64,000 nt of DNA, from positions 2,005,496-2,069,495 of the forward strand of contig NZ_JQLU01000005.1 in NCBI RefSeq assembly GCF_000744375.1, given 5' to 3'. The position numbers and the translations under genes are program-made. Position 1 is the stretch's first letter; the number at the start of each line of letters is the position of its first letter. The notes under the pieces are model-generated. The model ran no database searches and was not told where the DNA came from. It worked only from the letters and a program-made list of their open reading frames with translations. Positions 1 to 8,110 of this stretch are shown in pieces. This DNA comes from Carnobacterium gallinarum DSM 4847 (lineage in GTDB: Bacteria > Bacillota > Bacilli > Lactobacillales > Carnobacteriaceae).

Positions 1-38
1 AAACCGATAAGACTGATAAATACGAACCCCTTTTTCAT
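1..38 (-). CDS. N-terminus of a secreted or membrane protein (partial)
   Basis: Only the first 12 codons lie in the window, reading MKKGFVFISLIG on the minus strand. This is the start of a typical signal peptide (two Lys followed by hydrophobic residues). A GAAAGGGAG ribosome site sits at 48-56. It follows the stop of the 178-aa gene at 75 by only 36 bases, so the two are probably co-transcribed. Nothing can be said about function. Confidence 0.6.
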   Translation of the reverse strand, partial: MKKGFVFISLIG

Positions 39-74
39 TATTACATACTCCCTTTCAAAATTAATAAATGTTCA

Positions 75-611
75 CTATCGACGAACAACAACCTTTCCAG
101 AAACTTGTGTTTCTCCAATTTTAGTCATTTTCTTATTATCATAGATTGAAATATTGAAGGTAATTGGATAAGTGCCTTCTTTAGATTTCTTCAGAAGTTT
201 TCCAGTTTGGATATACTCAGTTGGACGAATGGCTCCTGATTCATAAATGACTTCATCAGTATCATCCAGCGTGACTATAACCGAAATAGGATAGACATTT
301 TTTTGTGTGTTTACAATTTCTATTTGTGCTTCCTCAGAATCAGCCTTAACATCGATTTTTGAATTAACACGAATATTCAAATAATTACTGTCTGCTTGGT
401 CTTGTAAATATTTTTGTAAATCTTCACTAGACATTTGTTGAACATCTGATCCAGTATCTGGTAATTGATCATCTACAATAACAGTGTTGTTAGTTTCTTC
501 CTTCTGCATAAAGAACTTATAACCACCTAATGCTGCCAAAAATAAAAATAAAAGTATCATAGAAAGAAGTAGCTTTCTTTTTTTAGTGTTACGTTTATTT
601 TTTTGTGACAT
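75..611 (-). CDS. Membrane-anchored extracellular hypothetical protein
   Basis: 178 aa. A Lys/Arg-rich start is followed by one hydrophobic segment (about residues 13-33). The rest is a polar, probably extracytoplasmic domain, with no catalytic motif I can see. The C-terminal half (about 90-178) is beta-rich with short alternating hydrophobic strands, like small Ig-like or surface-accessory domains. The ribosome site GAGAGGGGG lies just upstream of the ATG. It is followed at once by a gene starting with a signal peptide, so it probably belongs to a cell-surface operon that continues outside the window. Family not recognised; similarity to accessory proteins of Gram-positive surface clusters is only an impression. 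Confidence 0.7.
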   Translation of the reverse strand: MSQKNKRNTKKRKLLLSMILLFLFLAALGGYKFFMQKEETNNTVIVDDQLPDTGSDVQQMSSEDLQKYLQDQADSNYLNIRVNSKIDVKADSEEAQIEIVNTQKNVYPISVIVTLDDTDEVIYESGAIRPTEYIQTGKLLKKSKEGTYPITFNISIYDNKKMTKIGETQVSGKVVVRR

Positions 612-1029
612 TTTGATTTGCCCCCTCTCTCTATCATGGATACATCTTTAGTGACAAATGAAATTATAACGAAAAAGTTTATAGAAAAATGTGATTCAAT
701 CTACTTTTTTTTGCTATTTTAATCCGTGTGATTTCTTCTTTTAAAAATTATATAAGTTATTACAAATAACTTATTGAACTTTGAGATTAAGAAAAAAATA
801 TTGTGTAAAGTCAATTAAAGTTGTGCAAGTAACAGTTTTCTTCAAAGATGATAGCGCAAACAAAAATTAGCGAAGATAATTGAAATAATTTGTTCTTATT
901 GAGTTAAATATGCATAAAAATCAGAATGTCTAATTTGTCTTTTTACAATTTAAAATAACGAAAGAAAATCAAAGAAATAAATAAAAAATTAATGTTTTTA
1001 TAGAATGACGATAAAAAGAGAAAAAAATA

Positions 1030-1321
1030 AGCAATTTAGTTGCGACATTTAAAAATGGGTGCTATTATAAGGATAAGATATCTGATGTGTACGATATATC
1101 CTTTACAGTGGTGACCGAACAAGTAACACTTTTTAGGGATCCAAACTGAATTCAAACTGATAACAAGCCTTTTCACTTGGTAGTTAGAGATGTTTGACAG
1201 CGGAGCCCACCTTGCTATAAGCGGGGCAACACAACGGGATGCTGAACCGGCATAATCGGATTTCTGTAAAAAATATAATTTATTTTTAGAGCCACCTATT
1301 TTAGAATAGGTGGTTCTTTTT
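1030..1321 (+). ncRNA. Probable structured non-coding RNA, possibly 6S RNA
   Basis: This roughly 290-base stretch lacks a credible protein gene but is visibly structured. AAGGATA (about 1071) pairs with TATCCTT (about 1097), and a GC-rich 3' half with GCCC/GGGC pairing at about 1206-1228 stands out from the AT-rich surroundings. It ends in a strong U-tailed terminator at 1288-1321. A TATAGAAT box near 999-1006 could be its -10. The size and position are compatible with 6S RNA, but I could not establish the long closing stem, so the family name is a guess and the 5' end is approximate. The minus-strand ORF across it has no ribosome site and looks spurious. Confidence 0.45.
1288..1321 (+). terminator. 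Rho-independent terminator of the putative RNA
   Basis: AGAGCCACCTATT (1288-1300) pairs with AATAGGTGGTTCT (1305-1317) around a 4-base loop, followed by a run of T on the plus strand only. The one-sided T run sets the transcript direction as plus. Confidence 0.85.
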
Positions 1322-1326
1322 GCCAT

Positions 1327-1736
1327 GATTCTTGCGGCTTTAGCCGCTTAGAAGCATGGTACGCTTCGATTTTTGTAAAAAAAGCGACGGTGATCTATGA
1401 ATGTATTAAAAGATTCTTGCGGCTTTAGCCGCTTAGAAGCATGGTACGCCTCGATTTTTGTAAAAAAAGCGACGGTGATCTATGAATGTATTAAAAGATT
1501 CTTGCGGCTTTAGCCGCTTAGAAGCATGGTACACCTCGATTTTTTTGTAAAAAAGCGCCGGTGATCTATGAATGTATTAAAAGATTCTTGCGAGTTTAGC
1601 CGCTTAGAAGCATGGTACGCCTCGATTTTTTGTAAAAAAGCGCCGGTGATCTATGAATGTATTAAAAGATTCTTGCGGCTTTAGCCGCTTAGAAGCATGG
1701 TACGCCTCAATTTTTGTAAAAAAAGCGCCGGTGCTT
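1327..1736. repeat. Five-copy 85-bp tandem repeat
   Basis: Units start at 1327, 1412, 1497, 1583 and 1668, a period of 85-86 bp; the last is cut after about 68 bp. Each unit contains the perfect hairpin GCGGCT-TT-AGCCGC (the fourth copy is altered to GCGAGT...), then GAAGC...GC(T/C)TC, and a T5/A7 self-complementary stretch. Copies differ at a few positions (GCGACGG in copies 1-2, GCGCCGG in 3-5). There is no continuous reading frame. The array starts six bases after the terminator of the putative RNA and lies 160 bp before the hydroxyacid dehydrogenase gene. Confidence 0.95.
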
Positions 1737-1896
1737 CCCAGCTGCCTAAAAAATTATTCATTCAATCCTAAAATAGAGTCGATCCACGAATAAGCTATTA
1801 TCATAAAATAACGAAAATTCTGAATATTTTAATTCAAATTAAATTATGGTAAAATACGAAAGTAGCTTTAGAATGATGAGATGAGGAATGAATAAA

Positions 1897-2889
1897 ATGA
1901 AGTTTTTAGCCTATAATGTTCGTGAAGATGAGAGAATATATATTCAAAATTGGTCAAATAAAAATAACGTAATAGTTGATATGACAGAAGAAGCTATCAC
2001 ACCTGAAACGGCAGATTTGGCTAAAGGATATAATGGGATTTGTGCCTTACAAACGAGTGAATACAAATCCGATATGTTTAAAAAAATTGCTAATTCTGGA
2101 ATTCAAAGTTTTGCTGTTCGTTCAGTTGGTTTTGATAGTGTTGATATTGAAGGTGCAAAGAAAAATAAAGTTAAAGTTACCAATGTTCCAGGTTATTCTC
2201 CTAGTGCTATTGCTGAATTTTCTGTTGGAAAAGCCTTGGAATTGATTCGTCGGGTTCCTTATTTTGAACAACGAATGGAGGAGCAAGATTTCCGTTGGAA
2301 CGGGTATATTTCTAAAGAATTAAAACATATGACGATTGGAGTTATTGGTACTGGTCGAATTGGACATAGCGCAGCGACTATTTATCAAGGGTTTGGGAGT
2401 AAGATTTTAGCTTATGATGTTTATCGAAATCCAGAACTAGAAAAAATAGTAACTTATGTTGACTCGATAGAAGATATTTTTAAGGAAGCCGATCTAATTA
2501 CGTTACATGCACCGGCGTTAGAAAGCAATTATCATATGATTGACAAAAAAGCAGTTGATTTAATGAAACAGGGAGTCTATCTGGTGAATACTGCTCGTGG
2601 TAGTTTGATTGAGACAGAGGCCTTACTTGCTGGATTAAATTCTGGGAAAATTGCAGGAGCTGCTTTGGATACGTATGAAGGCGAAGCGGAGTATTTTTCA
2701 CATAGTTGGGTTAATAAACAAATTAAAGATCCAATTTTAACGGAACTTTTATCACGGAAAGATATCATTGTGACCCCTCATATTGCTTTCTATACAGAAC
2801 AGGCAGTGGAGAATATGGTAGATATTTCCTTAGACAGTTTGAAAGAATTAGTAGAAACGGGTTCAAGCAAAAATGAAATTTATTCATGA
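1897..2889 (+). CDS. D-2-hydroxyacid dehydrogenase (NAD-dependent, D-LDH/D-HicDH type)
   Basis: 330 aa, the usual family length. It reduces 2-keto acids (pyruvate or branched-chain keto acids) to D-2-hydroxy acids in the cytoplasm. The Rossmann motif GTGRIG is at about 151-156, the NAD-selecting Asp is in AYDVYR (about 174), the catalytic Arg is in NTARG (about 234), the Glu in DTYEGE, and the His in TPHIAFYT (about 295). I chose the ATG at 1897 because GATGAGG at 1880-1886 is then 10 bases away, and because family members begin MKxxAYxxR. An in-frame ATG at 1888 would sit right against that site. Substrate (lactate or 2-hydroxyisocaproate) cannot be decided from sequence. A keto acid decarboxylase lies 0.7 kb downstream. 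Confidence 0.9.
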   Translation: MKFLAYNVREDERIYIQNWSNKNNVIVDMTEEAITPETADLAKGYNGICALQTSEYKSDMFKKIANSGIQSFAVRSVGFDSVDIEGAKKNKVKVTNVPGYSPSAIAEFSVGKALELIRRVPYFEQRMEEQDFRWNGYISKELKHMTIGVIGTGRIGHSAATIYQGFGSKILAYDVYRNPELEKIVTYVDSIEDIFKEADLITLHAPALESNYHMIDKKAVDLMKQGVYLVNTARGSLIETEALLAGLNSGKIAGAALDTYEGEAEYFSHSWVNKQIKDPILTELLSRKDIIVTPHIAFYTEQAVENMVDISLDSLKELVETGSSKNEIYS

Positions 2890-2904
2890 AAGTAGTATGA
2901 ACTA

Positions 2905-2948
2905 AAAAAGCAGGACAAAAATCTTTTTAGGTTTTTGTCCTGCTTTTT
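2905..2948. terminator. Bidirectional terminator
   Basis: AAAAAGCAGGACAAAAA pairs perfectly with TTTTTGTCCTGCTTTTT around a 10-base loop. It has T runs on both strands, serving the convergent dehydrogenase and marR genes. Confidence 0.9.
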
Positions 2949-2963
2949 TTGTGAATCAATAAA

Positions 2964-3431
2964 CTATTTTTCAGTTGGGGCAATCCAATCAATAAACTCT
3001 TCTCCAACTTCATTGGCATACAGGGTCATGACCTTTGTCCAGTTTTCCCCGGTAGGATCGCCACTTTCGATGAAAATCTGTTGCATTTTTTCTTTTTGAG
3101 CGGAACTAATCTGTTGATCAATTTCTTGTCCTGTATTCGTTAAATAAATTCGTTTGCTTCTTTTATCTTCGTTATTTATTCTTGTTTCTAACCACTTTTT
3201 TTGAATGAGTTCTTGCATTGGCCGATTTAAAGCTTGCTTGGAAATATCCAATACTTGCAATAGTTCATTAACAGTTAAACCTGGTAATCGTGCCACAAAG
3301 AAAAGAATGCGACGATGAACTTTAGTCATATGATAATCAGCAAGTAATTCGTCAGAAGTCTTGCTAAATGTACGATAAGCAAAGTAAAAAAGGGCCAACT
3401 TTTTATCAAAGTTATGAGATTCAGAAGTCAT
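2964..3431 (-). CDS. MarR family transcriptional regulator
   Basis: 155 aa, typical MarR length. A winged-helix core runs from about 35 to 105: LLADYHMTKVHRRILFFVARLPGLT is followed by the recognition helix region around LDISKQALNRPMQELIQKKW and the wing around NEDKRSKRIYLT. It is divergent from the keto acid decarboxylase gene (133 bp between starts) and has its own AGGAGGT ribosome site. TTGACC-19-TATAAT on the minus strand (about 3456-3486) is a plausible promoter. The layout suggests it controls kdcA and itself; the ligand is unknown. Confidence 0.88.
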   Translation of the reverse strand: MTSESHNFDKKLALFYFAYRTFSKTSDELLADYHMTKVHRRILFFVARLPGLTVNELLQVLDISKQALNRPMQELIQKKWLETRINNEDKRSKRIYLTNTGQEIDQQISSAQKEKMQQIFIESGDPTGENWTKVMTLYANEVGEEFIDWIAPTEK

Positions 3432-3492
3432 TAGATTACCTCCTACTTTTTTCTGTATTATACCACAATTAAAAAGTTATAGGTCAATTTAG

Positions 3493-3521
3493 TTGTCTTA
3501 TATTTCCAGGAGGTATATACT
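3493..3521 (+). promoter_or_regulatory. Candidate promoter of kdcA
   Basis: TTGTCT (3493-3498), a 17-base spacer and TATACT (3516-3521). An AGGAGG at 3508-3513 lies inside the spacer, which leaves a second reading open (see findings). Confidence 0.45.
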
Positions 3522-3564
3522 TTGAATGTAAATTATTTTGTTATTTTATAAGGAGGAATAAATA

Positions 3565-5211
3565 GTGTATACAGTAGCTGATTATTTGCTTGATCGTTTA
3601 AAAGAATTGGGAATTAATGACATATTCGGAGTTCCAGGTGACTATAACTTAAAATTTTTAGATCACATTACCGCACGAGATGATTTAAAATGGATTGGCA
3701 ATGCTAATGAACTAAATGCAGCCTACATGGCAGATGGCTATGCTAGAACTAAAGGAATGGCAGCCTTAGTGACAACGTTTGGTGTGGGTGAATTAAGTGC
3801 GATGAATGGAATTGGCGGAAGTTTCGCAGAAAAAGTACCTGTAATTGAAATTGTGGGTTCTCCAACAACAGCAGTTCAAAATGCACAAAAACTAGTTCAT
3901 CATACATTAGGTGATGGTCGATTTAATCATTTTGAAAAAATGCACGAAGCGATTACAGTCGGAATTGGTAGCTTAACGAAAGAAAATGCTATAACCGAAA
4001 TTGATCGTATTTTGGGTTTGGCTAGTGAAAAACGTCAACCAGGATATTTAAATCTTCCAATTGACGTTGCAGAGATGGAAGTTGAAAAGCCTAATAAACC
4101 GTTATTTGATACAAAAGTAATGGAAATCAAAATGGAACAAGAATTAATAAAATCAATTGAAAAAGTCTTAAATAGTGTCAAGCATCCAGTTATTATTGCT
4201 GGGAATGAAATTGCTAGTTTTCATTTAGAAGCTAAACTTGCAGAATTTATAGAAAAATTCAATTTGCCAGTTACTACGTTACCTTTTGGCAAAGGTGTAT
4301 TTAATGAAGAGGACAAACATTACCTAGGTGTTTATACTGGAACACCAACAACTGAACCATTGAAATCTTATGTAGATCAAGCTGATTTAGTGTTATTATT
4401 GGGAGCAAAATTAACTGATTCGGCAACAAGTGGATTTTCACAAGGTTTTACTGAAAAACAAATGATTTCCTTAGCTAGTGACGAAGTTATTTTCCAAGGC
4501 GAGCATCTAGCTGGAATTCAATTGCCAACAGTATTGGATGAATTGCTAATGATTAATTATCCAGGTTATCATGGTGAAATTCAGCCAATGTCTCGTTTAG
4601 CAGAGGTTAAATCATCTTCTAGCTTAGTGACTCAAGCTTATTTTTGGGAAGCGGTTGAAAGTTATTTAGAAGAAGGGGACACACTGGTAGCTGAACAAGG
4701 AACGTCCTTTTTTGGGGCATCAACAGTTCCAATGAAAAAAGGGATGAGCTTTATTGGACAACCCTTATGGGGCTCCATCGGCTATACTTTCCCAGCTATG
4801 CTAGGCAGTCAAATTGCGAAAAAAGGAAGTCGACATTTGTTATTTATTGGGGATGGTTCTTTACAGTTAACAGTTCAAGAATTGGGAATGACCTTGAGAG
4901 AGAAATTAGCACCAATTGTGTTTATTATTAACAATAATGGCTATACAGTAGAAAGAGAAATTCATGGTCCAGAGGAAATCTATAATGACATTCCAATGTG
5001 GGATTATCAAAAATTACCTTCTGTTTTTGGTGGAACAGCTGAAAATGTTGTCACTTACAAAGTTCAGACAGAAGCCGAACTAGCAACGGCGATGAGAAAA
5101 GCTCGCTTGGATAGTAAGAGATTGCAATGGATTGAAGTTGTCATGAATCAAAAAGACGCACCAGATTTATTAGTTCAGATGGGAAAAATTTTTGCTAAGC
5201 AAAATTCATGA
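3565..5211 (+). CDS. kdcA: Branched-chain 2-keto acid decarboxylase (ThDP-dependent)
   Basis: 548 aa. It decarboxylates 2-keto acids from Leu, Ile, Val and Phe transamination to aldehydes such as 3-methylbutanal, using thiamine diphosphate and Mg2+. The sequence closely follows lactococcal KdcA/KivD from end to end. It shows catalytic Glu49 in NANELNAAYMADGYAR, the His pair 112-113 in VHHTLGDG, and the ThDP motif GDGS at about 429 ending in NNNGYTVE. It also has AEQGTSFFGAS and NGYTVEREIHG, which line the substrate pocket in KdcA. Start is GTG at 3565, 8 bases after AAGGAGG. Divergent MarR upstream, terminator downstream, so monocistronic. Indolepyruvate decarboxylase is the alternative name, but KdcA similarity is much closer. 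Confidence 0.93.
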   Translation: MYTVADYLLDRLKELGINDIFGVPGDYNLKFLDHITARDDLKWIGNANELNAAYMADGYARTKGMAALVTTFGVGELSAMNGIGGSFAEKVPVIEIVGSPTTAVQNAQKLVHHTLGDGRFNHFEKMHEAITVGIGSLTKENAITEIDRILGLASEKRQPGYLNLPIDVAEMEVEKPNKPLFDTKVMEIKMEQELIKSIEKVLNSVKHPVIIAGNEIASFHLEAKLAEFIEKFNLPVTTLPFGKGVFNEEDKHYLGVYTGTPTTEPLKSYVDQADLVLLLGAKLTDSATSGFSQGFTEKQMISLASDEVIFQGEHLAGIQLPTVLDELLMINYPGYHGEIQPMSRLAEVKSSSSLVTQAYFWEAVESYLEEGDTLVAEQGTSFFGASTVPMKKGMSFIGQPLWGSIGYTFPAMLGSQIAKKGSRHLLFIGDGSLQLTVQELGMTLREKLAPIVFIINNNGYTVEREIHGPEEIYNDIPMWDYQKLPSVFGGTAENVVTYKVQTEAELATAMRKARLDSKRLQWIEVVMNQKDAPDLLVQMGKIFAKQNS

Positions 5212-5247
5212 TAGATAGCTGGAATTCTTATTTAGATGACTAGTGCC

Positions 5248-5289
5248 AAAAACCAGCTAAGAGGAATGCTTTCCTTTTAGCTGGTTTTT
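5248..5289. terminator. Terminator after kdcA
   Basis: AAAAACCAGCTAA (5248-5260) pairs with TTAGCTGGTTTTT (5277-5289). A- and T-flanks make it usable from both sides; the convergent DUF6882 gene ends at 5305. Confidence 0.85.
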
Positions 5290-5304
5290 AAGTTGTTCTG
5301 GGAA

Positions 5305-6042
5305 TCAGTCTAAAGTAATACTAGAAACTCTGTTTTGTTGATTGAACTTTATACTAAGTAGACCATCATTTGGCAATTCAGCTAAGATAGATTCGGCTGT
5401 TTCTGTTAGCATTCCACCATTTTCAAGTAAGAAACTAGTAACTGCTATTCGGTGGTGAGCGGGTTGTTCAGCAATTACTTCAAGAATAATCTTTTGTAAA
5501 TTGATTCTAGAGAGTGGAGGAAAGAGGGCAGTAGGTAAATCTTTCACTAAAACATAAGCTGCACCGCCGTCATATGGGCAGCGATAATAACAAACATGTG
5601 CTGGGTGAAATCCAGCGACAATACTAGATAGATTATGCCCATTCACAAGTTCATTTAAGTCTATTTCTTCAGTGGTGAAGTGTAGGAAGTCCTTTAGTTC
5701 TTCTTTAATTGGCAACATATCTTGCCAACTTGTTTCGGGGAGCTGACTTAAATTCACCCAGCTCCAAACCCAAGTATTAGAAATTGTGGATTCAGTTCCA
5801 ATTAGTTGAATTGGATAAGAAGCTGCGCCAAAAGTAATCCTGCTAGTTTGTAAATCGACAGACCAATCTTGCCCCTTAACAACTTGTTCATTAAAATGAA
5901 TTTGATTTGCTCTAGCTGTACCAATACTAGCAGCTAATAATTTTTGAAAATCATGACTTTCATTTAAATCAAAAAGTAATTGGAATGGTGTTAATTTGGG
6001 TTTAACATCAATCTTCTTTTTCTTAAAATTAAAAAATGACAT
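5305..6042 (-). CDS. DUF6882 family protein
   Basis: 245 aa, cytoplasmic (no signal or membrane segment; Lys-rich start). The central part reads like DUF6882: AASYPIQLIGTES followed by TWVWSWVN, and later HLSSIVAGF-like and YDGGAAYVLVKD segments. The family has no established biochemical role. A good AGGAAA ribosome site precedes the ATG. It is probably transcribed alone; a hairpin at 6063-6104 separates it from pdxK upstream. Confidence 0.75.
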   Translation of the reverse strand: MSFFNFKKKKIDVKPKLTPFQLLFDLNESHDFQKLLAASIGTARANQIHFNEQVVKGQDWSVDLQTSRITFGAASYPIQLIGTESTISNTWVWSWVNLSQLPETSWQDMLPIKEELKDFLHFTTEEIDLNELVNGHNLSSIVAGFHPAHVCYYRCPYDGGAAYVLVKDLPTALFPPLSRINLQKIILEVIAEQPAHHRIAVTSFLLENGGMLTETAESILAELPNDGLLSIKFNQQNRVSSITLD

Positions 6043-6062
6043 ACGTTTTCCTCCAGTTAAAT

Positions 6063-6104
6063 AAATAGCTTTCTTAGCAAATAAAGTTGATAAGAAAGCT
6101 ATTT
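6063..6104 (-). terminator. Hairpin downstream of pdxK
   Basis: AAATAGCTTTCTTA (6063-6076) pairs with TAAGAAAGCTATTT (6091-6104). The T tail on the minus strand is short, so termination may be partial. Confidence 0.6.
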
Positions 6105-6114
6105 TTAATTGTGA

Positions 6115-6942
6115 TTAGATTTTTTCTTGTTTAGTTAAACGATAGCCACCATGAAAAACAGGGCCAACATATTCATTAAAAGCAAAGCCACTACGAATTG
6201 CTTCAGTGACAAAATCTTTTGCTTTTAAGACAGATTCTTTAACGGTCAAACCATTTGCTAATCCAGCTGTAATTGCTGCTGCAAAGGTACACCCAGCACC
6301 ATGATTATGAGCAGGTTCAATTTTTTCTGTTTCAAGTATAGTGAAATCAGCACCATCATAGAATAAGTCGATAGCTTTCTCACCAGCTAGAGCTTTTCCG
6401 CCTTTAATGACAACGTTTTTTGCTCCTAGCTCATGGATTTTTTTCGCAGCTTCTTTCATATCTTCAATCGATTCTAGTTTACCTAGACCAGATAAAACAC
6501 CTGCTTCAAATAAATTAGGTGTTGTGACAGTTGCTAATGGAACTAATTTATCACGCAAAGCATCTGCGCTTTCAGGATTTAAAACTTCATCTTCGCCTTT
6601 ACAGATCATGACAGGATCGATGACAATATTTTTTAATTCTTTATCTTTAATCGTTTGTTCAACTAATTCAATAATTGGTACGCTGCCTAACATACCTGTT
6701 TTTGTTGCACTTATTTCGCCACCAGCTAAAATAGTTTTTAATTGCTCGTCAACTAAAGTAACGTCGATTGGATGAACATTATGGTGCCATCCGTTATCTG
6801 GATCCATTGTTACTAATAAAGTAATAGCTGCCATACCATACGTGCTGTATTCATCAAAGGTCTTCAAATCAGCTTGCAAACCTGCACCACCGCTAGAATC
6901 ACTACCTGCAATTGTTAAAGTTTTTGGAAATGTTGTCATCAT
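6115..6942 (-). CDS. pdxK: Pyridoxal/pyridoxine kinase (ThiD-like PdxK)
   Basis: 275 aa, ribokinase fold. It phosphorylates B6 vitamers (salvage of pyridoxal phosphate) using ATP. N-terminal TIAGSDSSGGAGLQADLKTF, VMICKGEDEVLNPE, TTPNLFEAGVLSGLGKL and the C-terminal anion hole NHGAGCTFAAA (catalytic Asp replaced by Cys, as in Gram-positive PdxK) all match the ThiD-derived PdxK group. No thiamine genes are nearby, favouring PdxK over ThiD. The start MMTT follows AAGGAGG; the second ATG (6939) is equally possible. Confidence 0.88.
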   Translation of the reverse strand: MMTTFPKTLTIAGSDSSGGAGLQADLKTFDEYSTYGMAAITLLVTMDPDNGWHHNVHPIDVTLVDEQLKTILAGGEISATKTGMLGSVPIIELVEQTIKDKELKNIVIDPVMICKGEDEVLNPESADALRDKLVPLATVTTPNLFEAGVLSGLGKLESIEDMKEAAKKIHELGAKNVVIKGGKALAGEKAIDLFYDGADFTILETEKIEPAHNHGAGCTFAAAITAGLANGLTVKESVLKAKDFVTEAIRSGFAFNEYVGPVFHGGYRLTKQEKI

Positions 6943-7029
6943 ACGTCCTCCTTGAATTCACTTGCAAATTATTTACGTAACTTGTTCTTTAATTTCTAAC
7001 ATGTGTCACAAAGAAATGCAAGGTAAATT

Positions 7030-7899
7030 TTATAAATCTTCGTTAATTGAACGCATAATGGCTTCAGCAACACCATTTTGATTATTGCTAGAAGTTAAAT
7101 ATTTTGCATGACCTTTTACTTCTTCTTCGGCATTTTCCATAGCGAAGCTAACGCCTGCAACTTGAAGCATTGAAACATCATTAAAGTTGTCTCCAATTGA
7201 CATAACATTATCCATAGATATGCCTAAGCGCTTGGCAACGCGTTTTAAGGCAATTCCTTTTTGGGCATCTTTATGATTGATTTCAATATTATTAATAAAT
7301 GAAGATGTAATGGCTAGAGAACCCAATTTTTCAAGTTCCACTTTGATGGGTCCTAAAGTATTTTGACCATCATCACTAAAAGCAATTAGTTTTAAAACTT
7401 CAATTGAATGATCGTCAACTAATTCTTGGTAATCATCGATATAGTTAATATTCATTAACTCTAAACGAGCGGCTGCTAATACAACGCCCATTTTATACGT
7501 GGTTTCAGGATTCAAATTAACTAATAATGAAGCCACTGACTCAATTCGTTTTACTTTATTGTCTGAATAAATGCCTTTAGAAGTAACAACTTCGGCATAG
7601 ATATTATGCTCTTTTAAAGTTTTCAAAATAATGCGAATTGTATCTTTTTCAATACCGATATTTTCAACGATCTTCCCGTTTTCATCATAGACTTGGGCAC
7701 CGTTTAAAGTAATCATTGGGCAACTAATGCCAACAGCTGTTAATAAAGGATGCGCTTCGGTATAGCCACGCCCTGTTGATACCATAAACTTGATACCACG
7801 GCGTTCTGCTTCAGCAATTGCCTGAGCATTTGTTTCGGAAATAACCATTTTTTCATTTAACAACGTTCCATCCATATCTGACGCAATAAGCTCTATCAT
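7030..7899 (-). CDS. Cof-type HAD phosphatase
   Basis: 289 aa. HAD superfamily hydrolase of the Cof/YidA type, acting on sugar phosphates or nucleotide cofactors in the cytoplasm. Motif I is DMDGTLL (Asp8, Asp10), motif II VSTGRG (about 40-46), motif III the Lys near KDAQKGIALKR, and motif IV GDNFNDVSML (about 237-246). The cap lies between motifs II and III. Ribosome site GGAGGAAAAA precedes the ATG. Start-to-start divergent from ung. Substrate not predictable. Confidence 0.9.
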   Translation of the reverse strand: MIELIASDMDGTLLNEKMVISETNAQAIAEAERRGIKFMVSTGRGYTEAHPLLTAVGISCPMITLNGAQVYDENGKIVENIGIEKDTIRIILKTLKEHNIYAEVVTSKGIYSDNKVKRIESVASLLVNLNPETTYKMGVVLAAARLELMNINYIDDYQELVDDHSIEVLKLIAFSDDGQNTLGPIKVELEKLGSLAITSSFINNIEINHKDAQKGIALKRVAKRLGISMDNVMSIGDNFNDVSMLQVAGVSFAMENAEEEVKGHAKYLTSSNNQNGVAEAIMRSINEDL

Positions 7900-8110
7900 T
7901 ATTTTTCCTCCAATATTTTATAGTCTCCTTTAGTTTACCATTAAATGGAAGAAATGGTAAATCAAAGATTTTAATAAAAAAAGACAATATTGTTCTTTTA
8001 TTAATAAGTTGTTTAGATGGAATTTTAAAAGTAATCGTTGTAGAAAAAGGAATTTTTTAGTAAAATTTAAGAAGGAATTAAACGTAGTTGAACTATGGGA
8101 GGAAAATGCA

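Noticed and set aside
1030..1321. T-box leader or riboswitch
   Set aside because: No AGGGUGGNACCGCG-type antiterminator, and the next gene lies more than 550 bp beyond the terminator with the repeat array in between.
1036..1326. 96-aa minus-strand ORF
   Set aside because: No ribosome site, overlaps a structured RNA and its terminator, and the composition is not protein-like.
1327..1736. CRISPR array
   Set aside because: The 85-bp units are contiguous with no unique spacers and no cas genes are present.
6407..6775. 122-aa plus-strand ORF
   Set aside because: Antisense to pdxK, without initiation signals.
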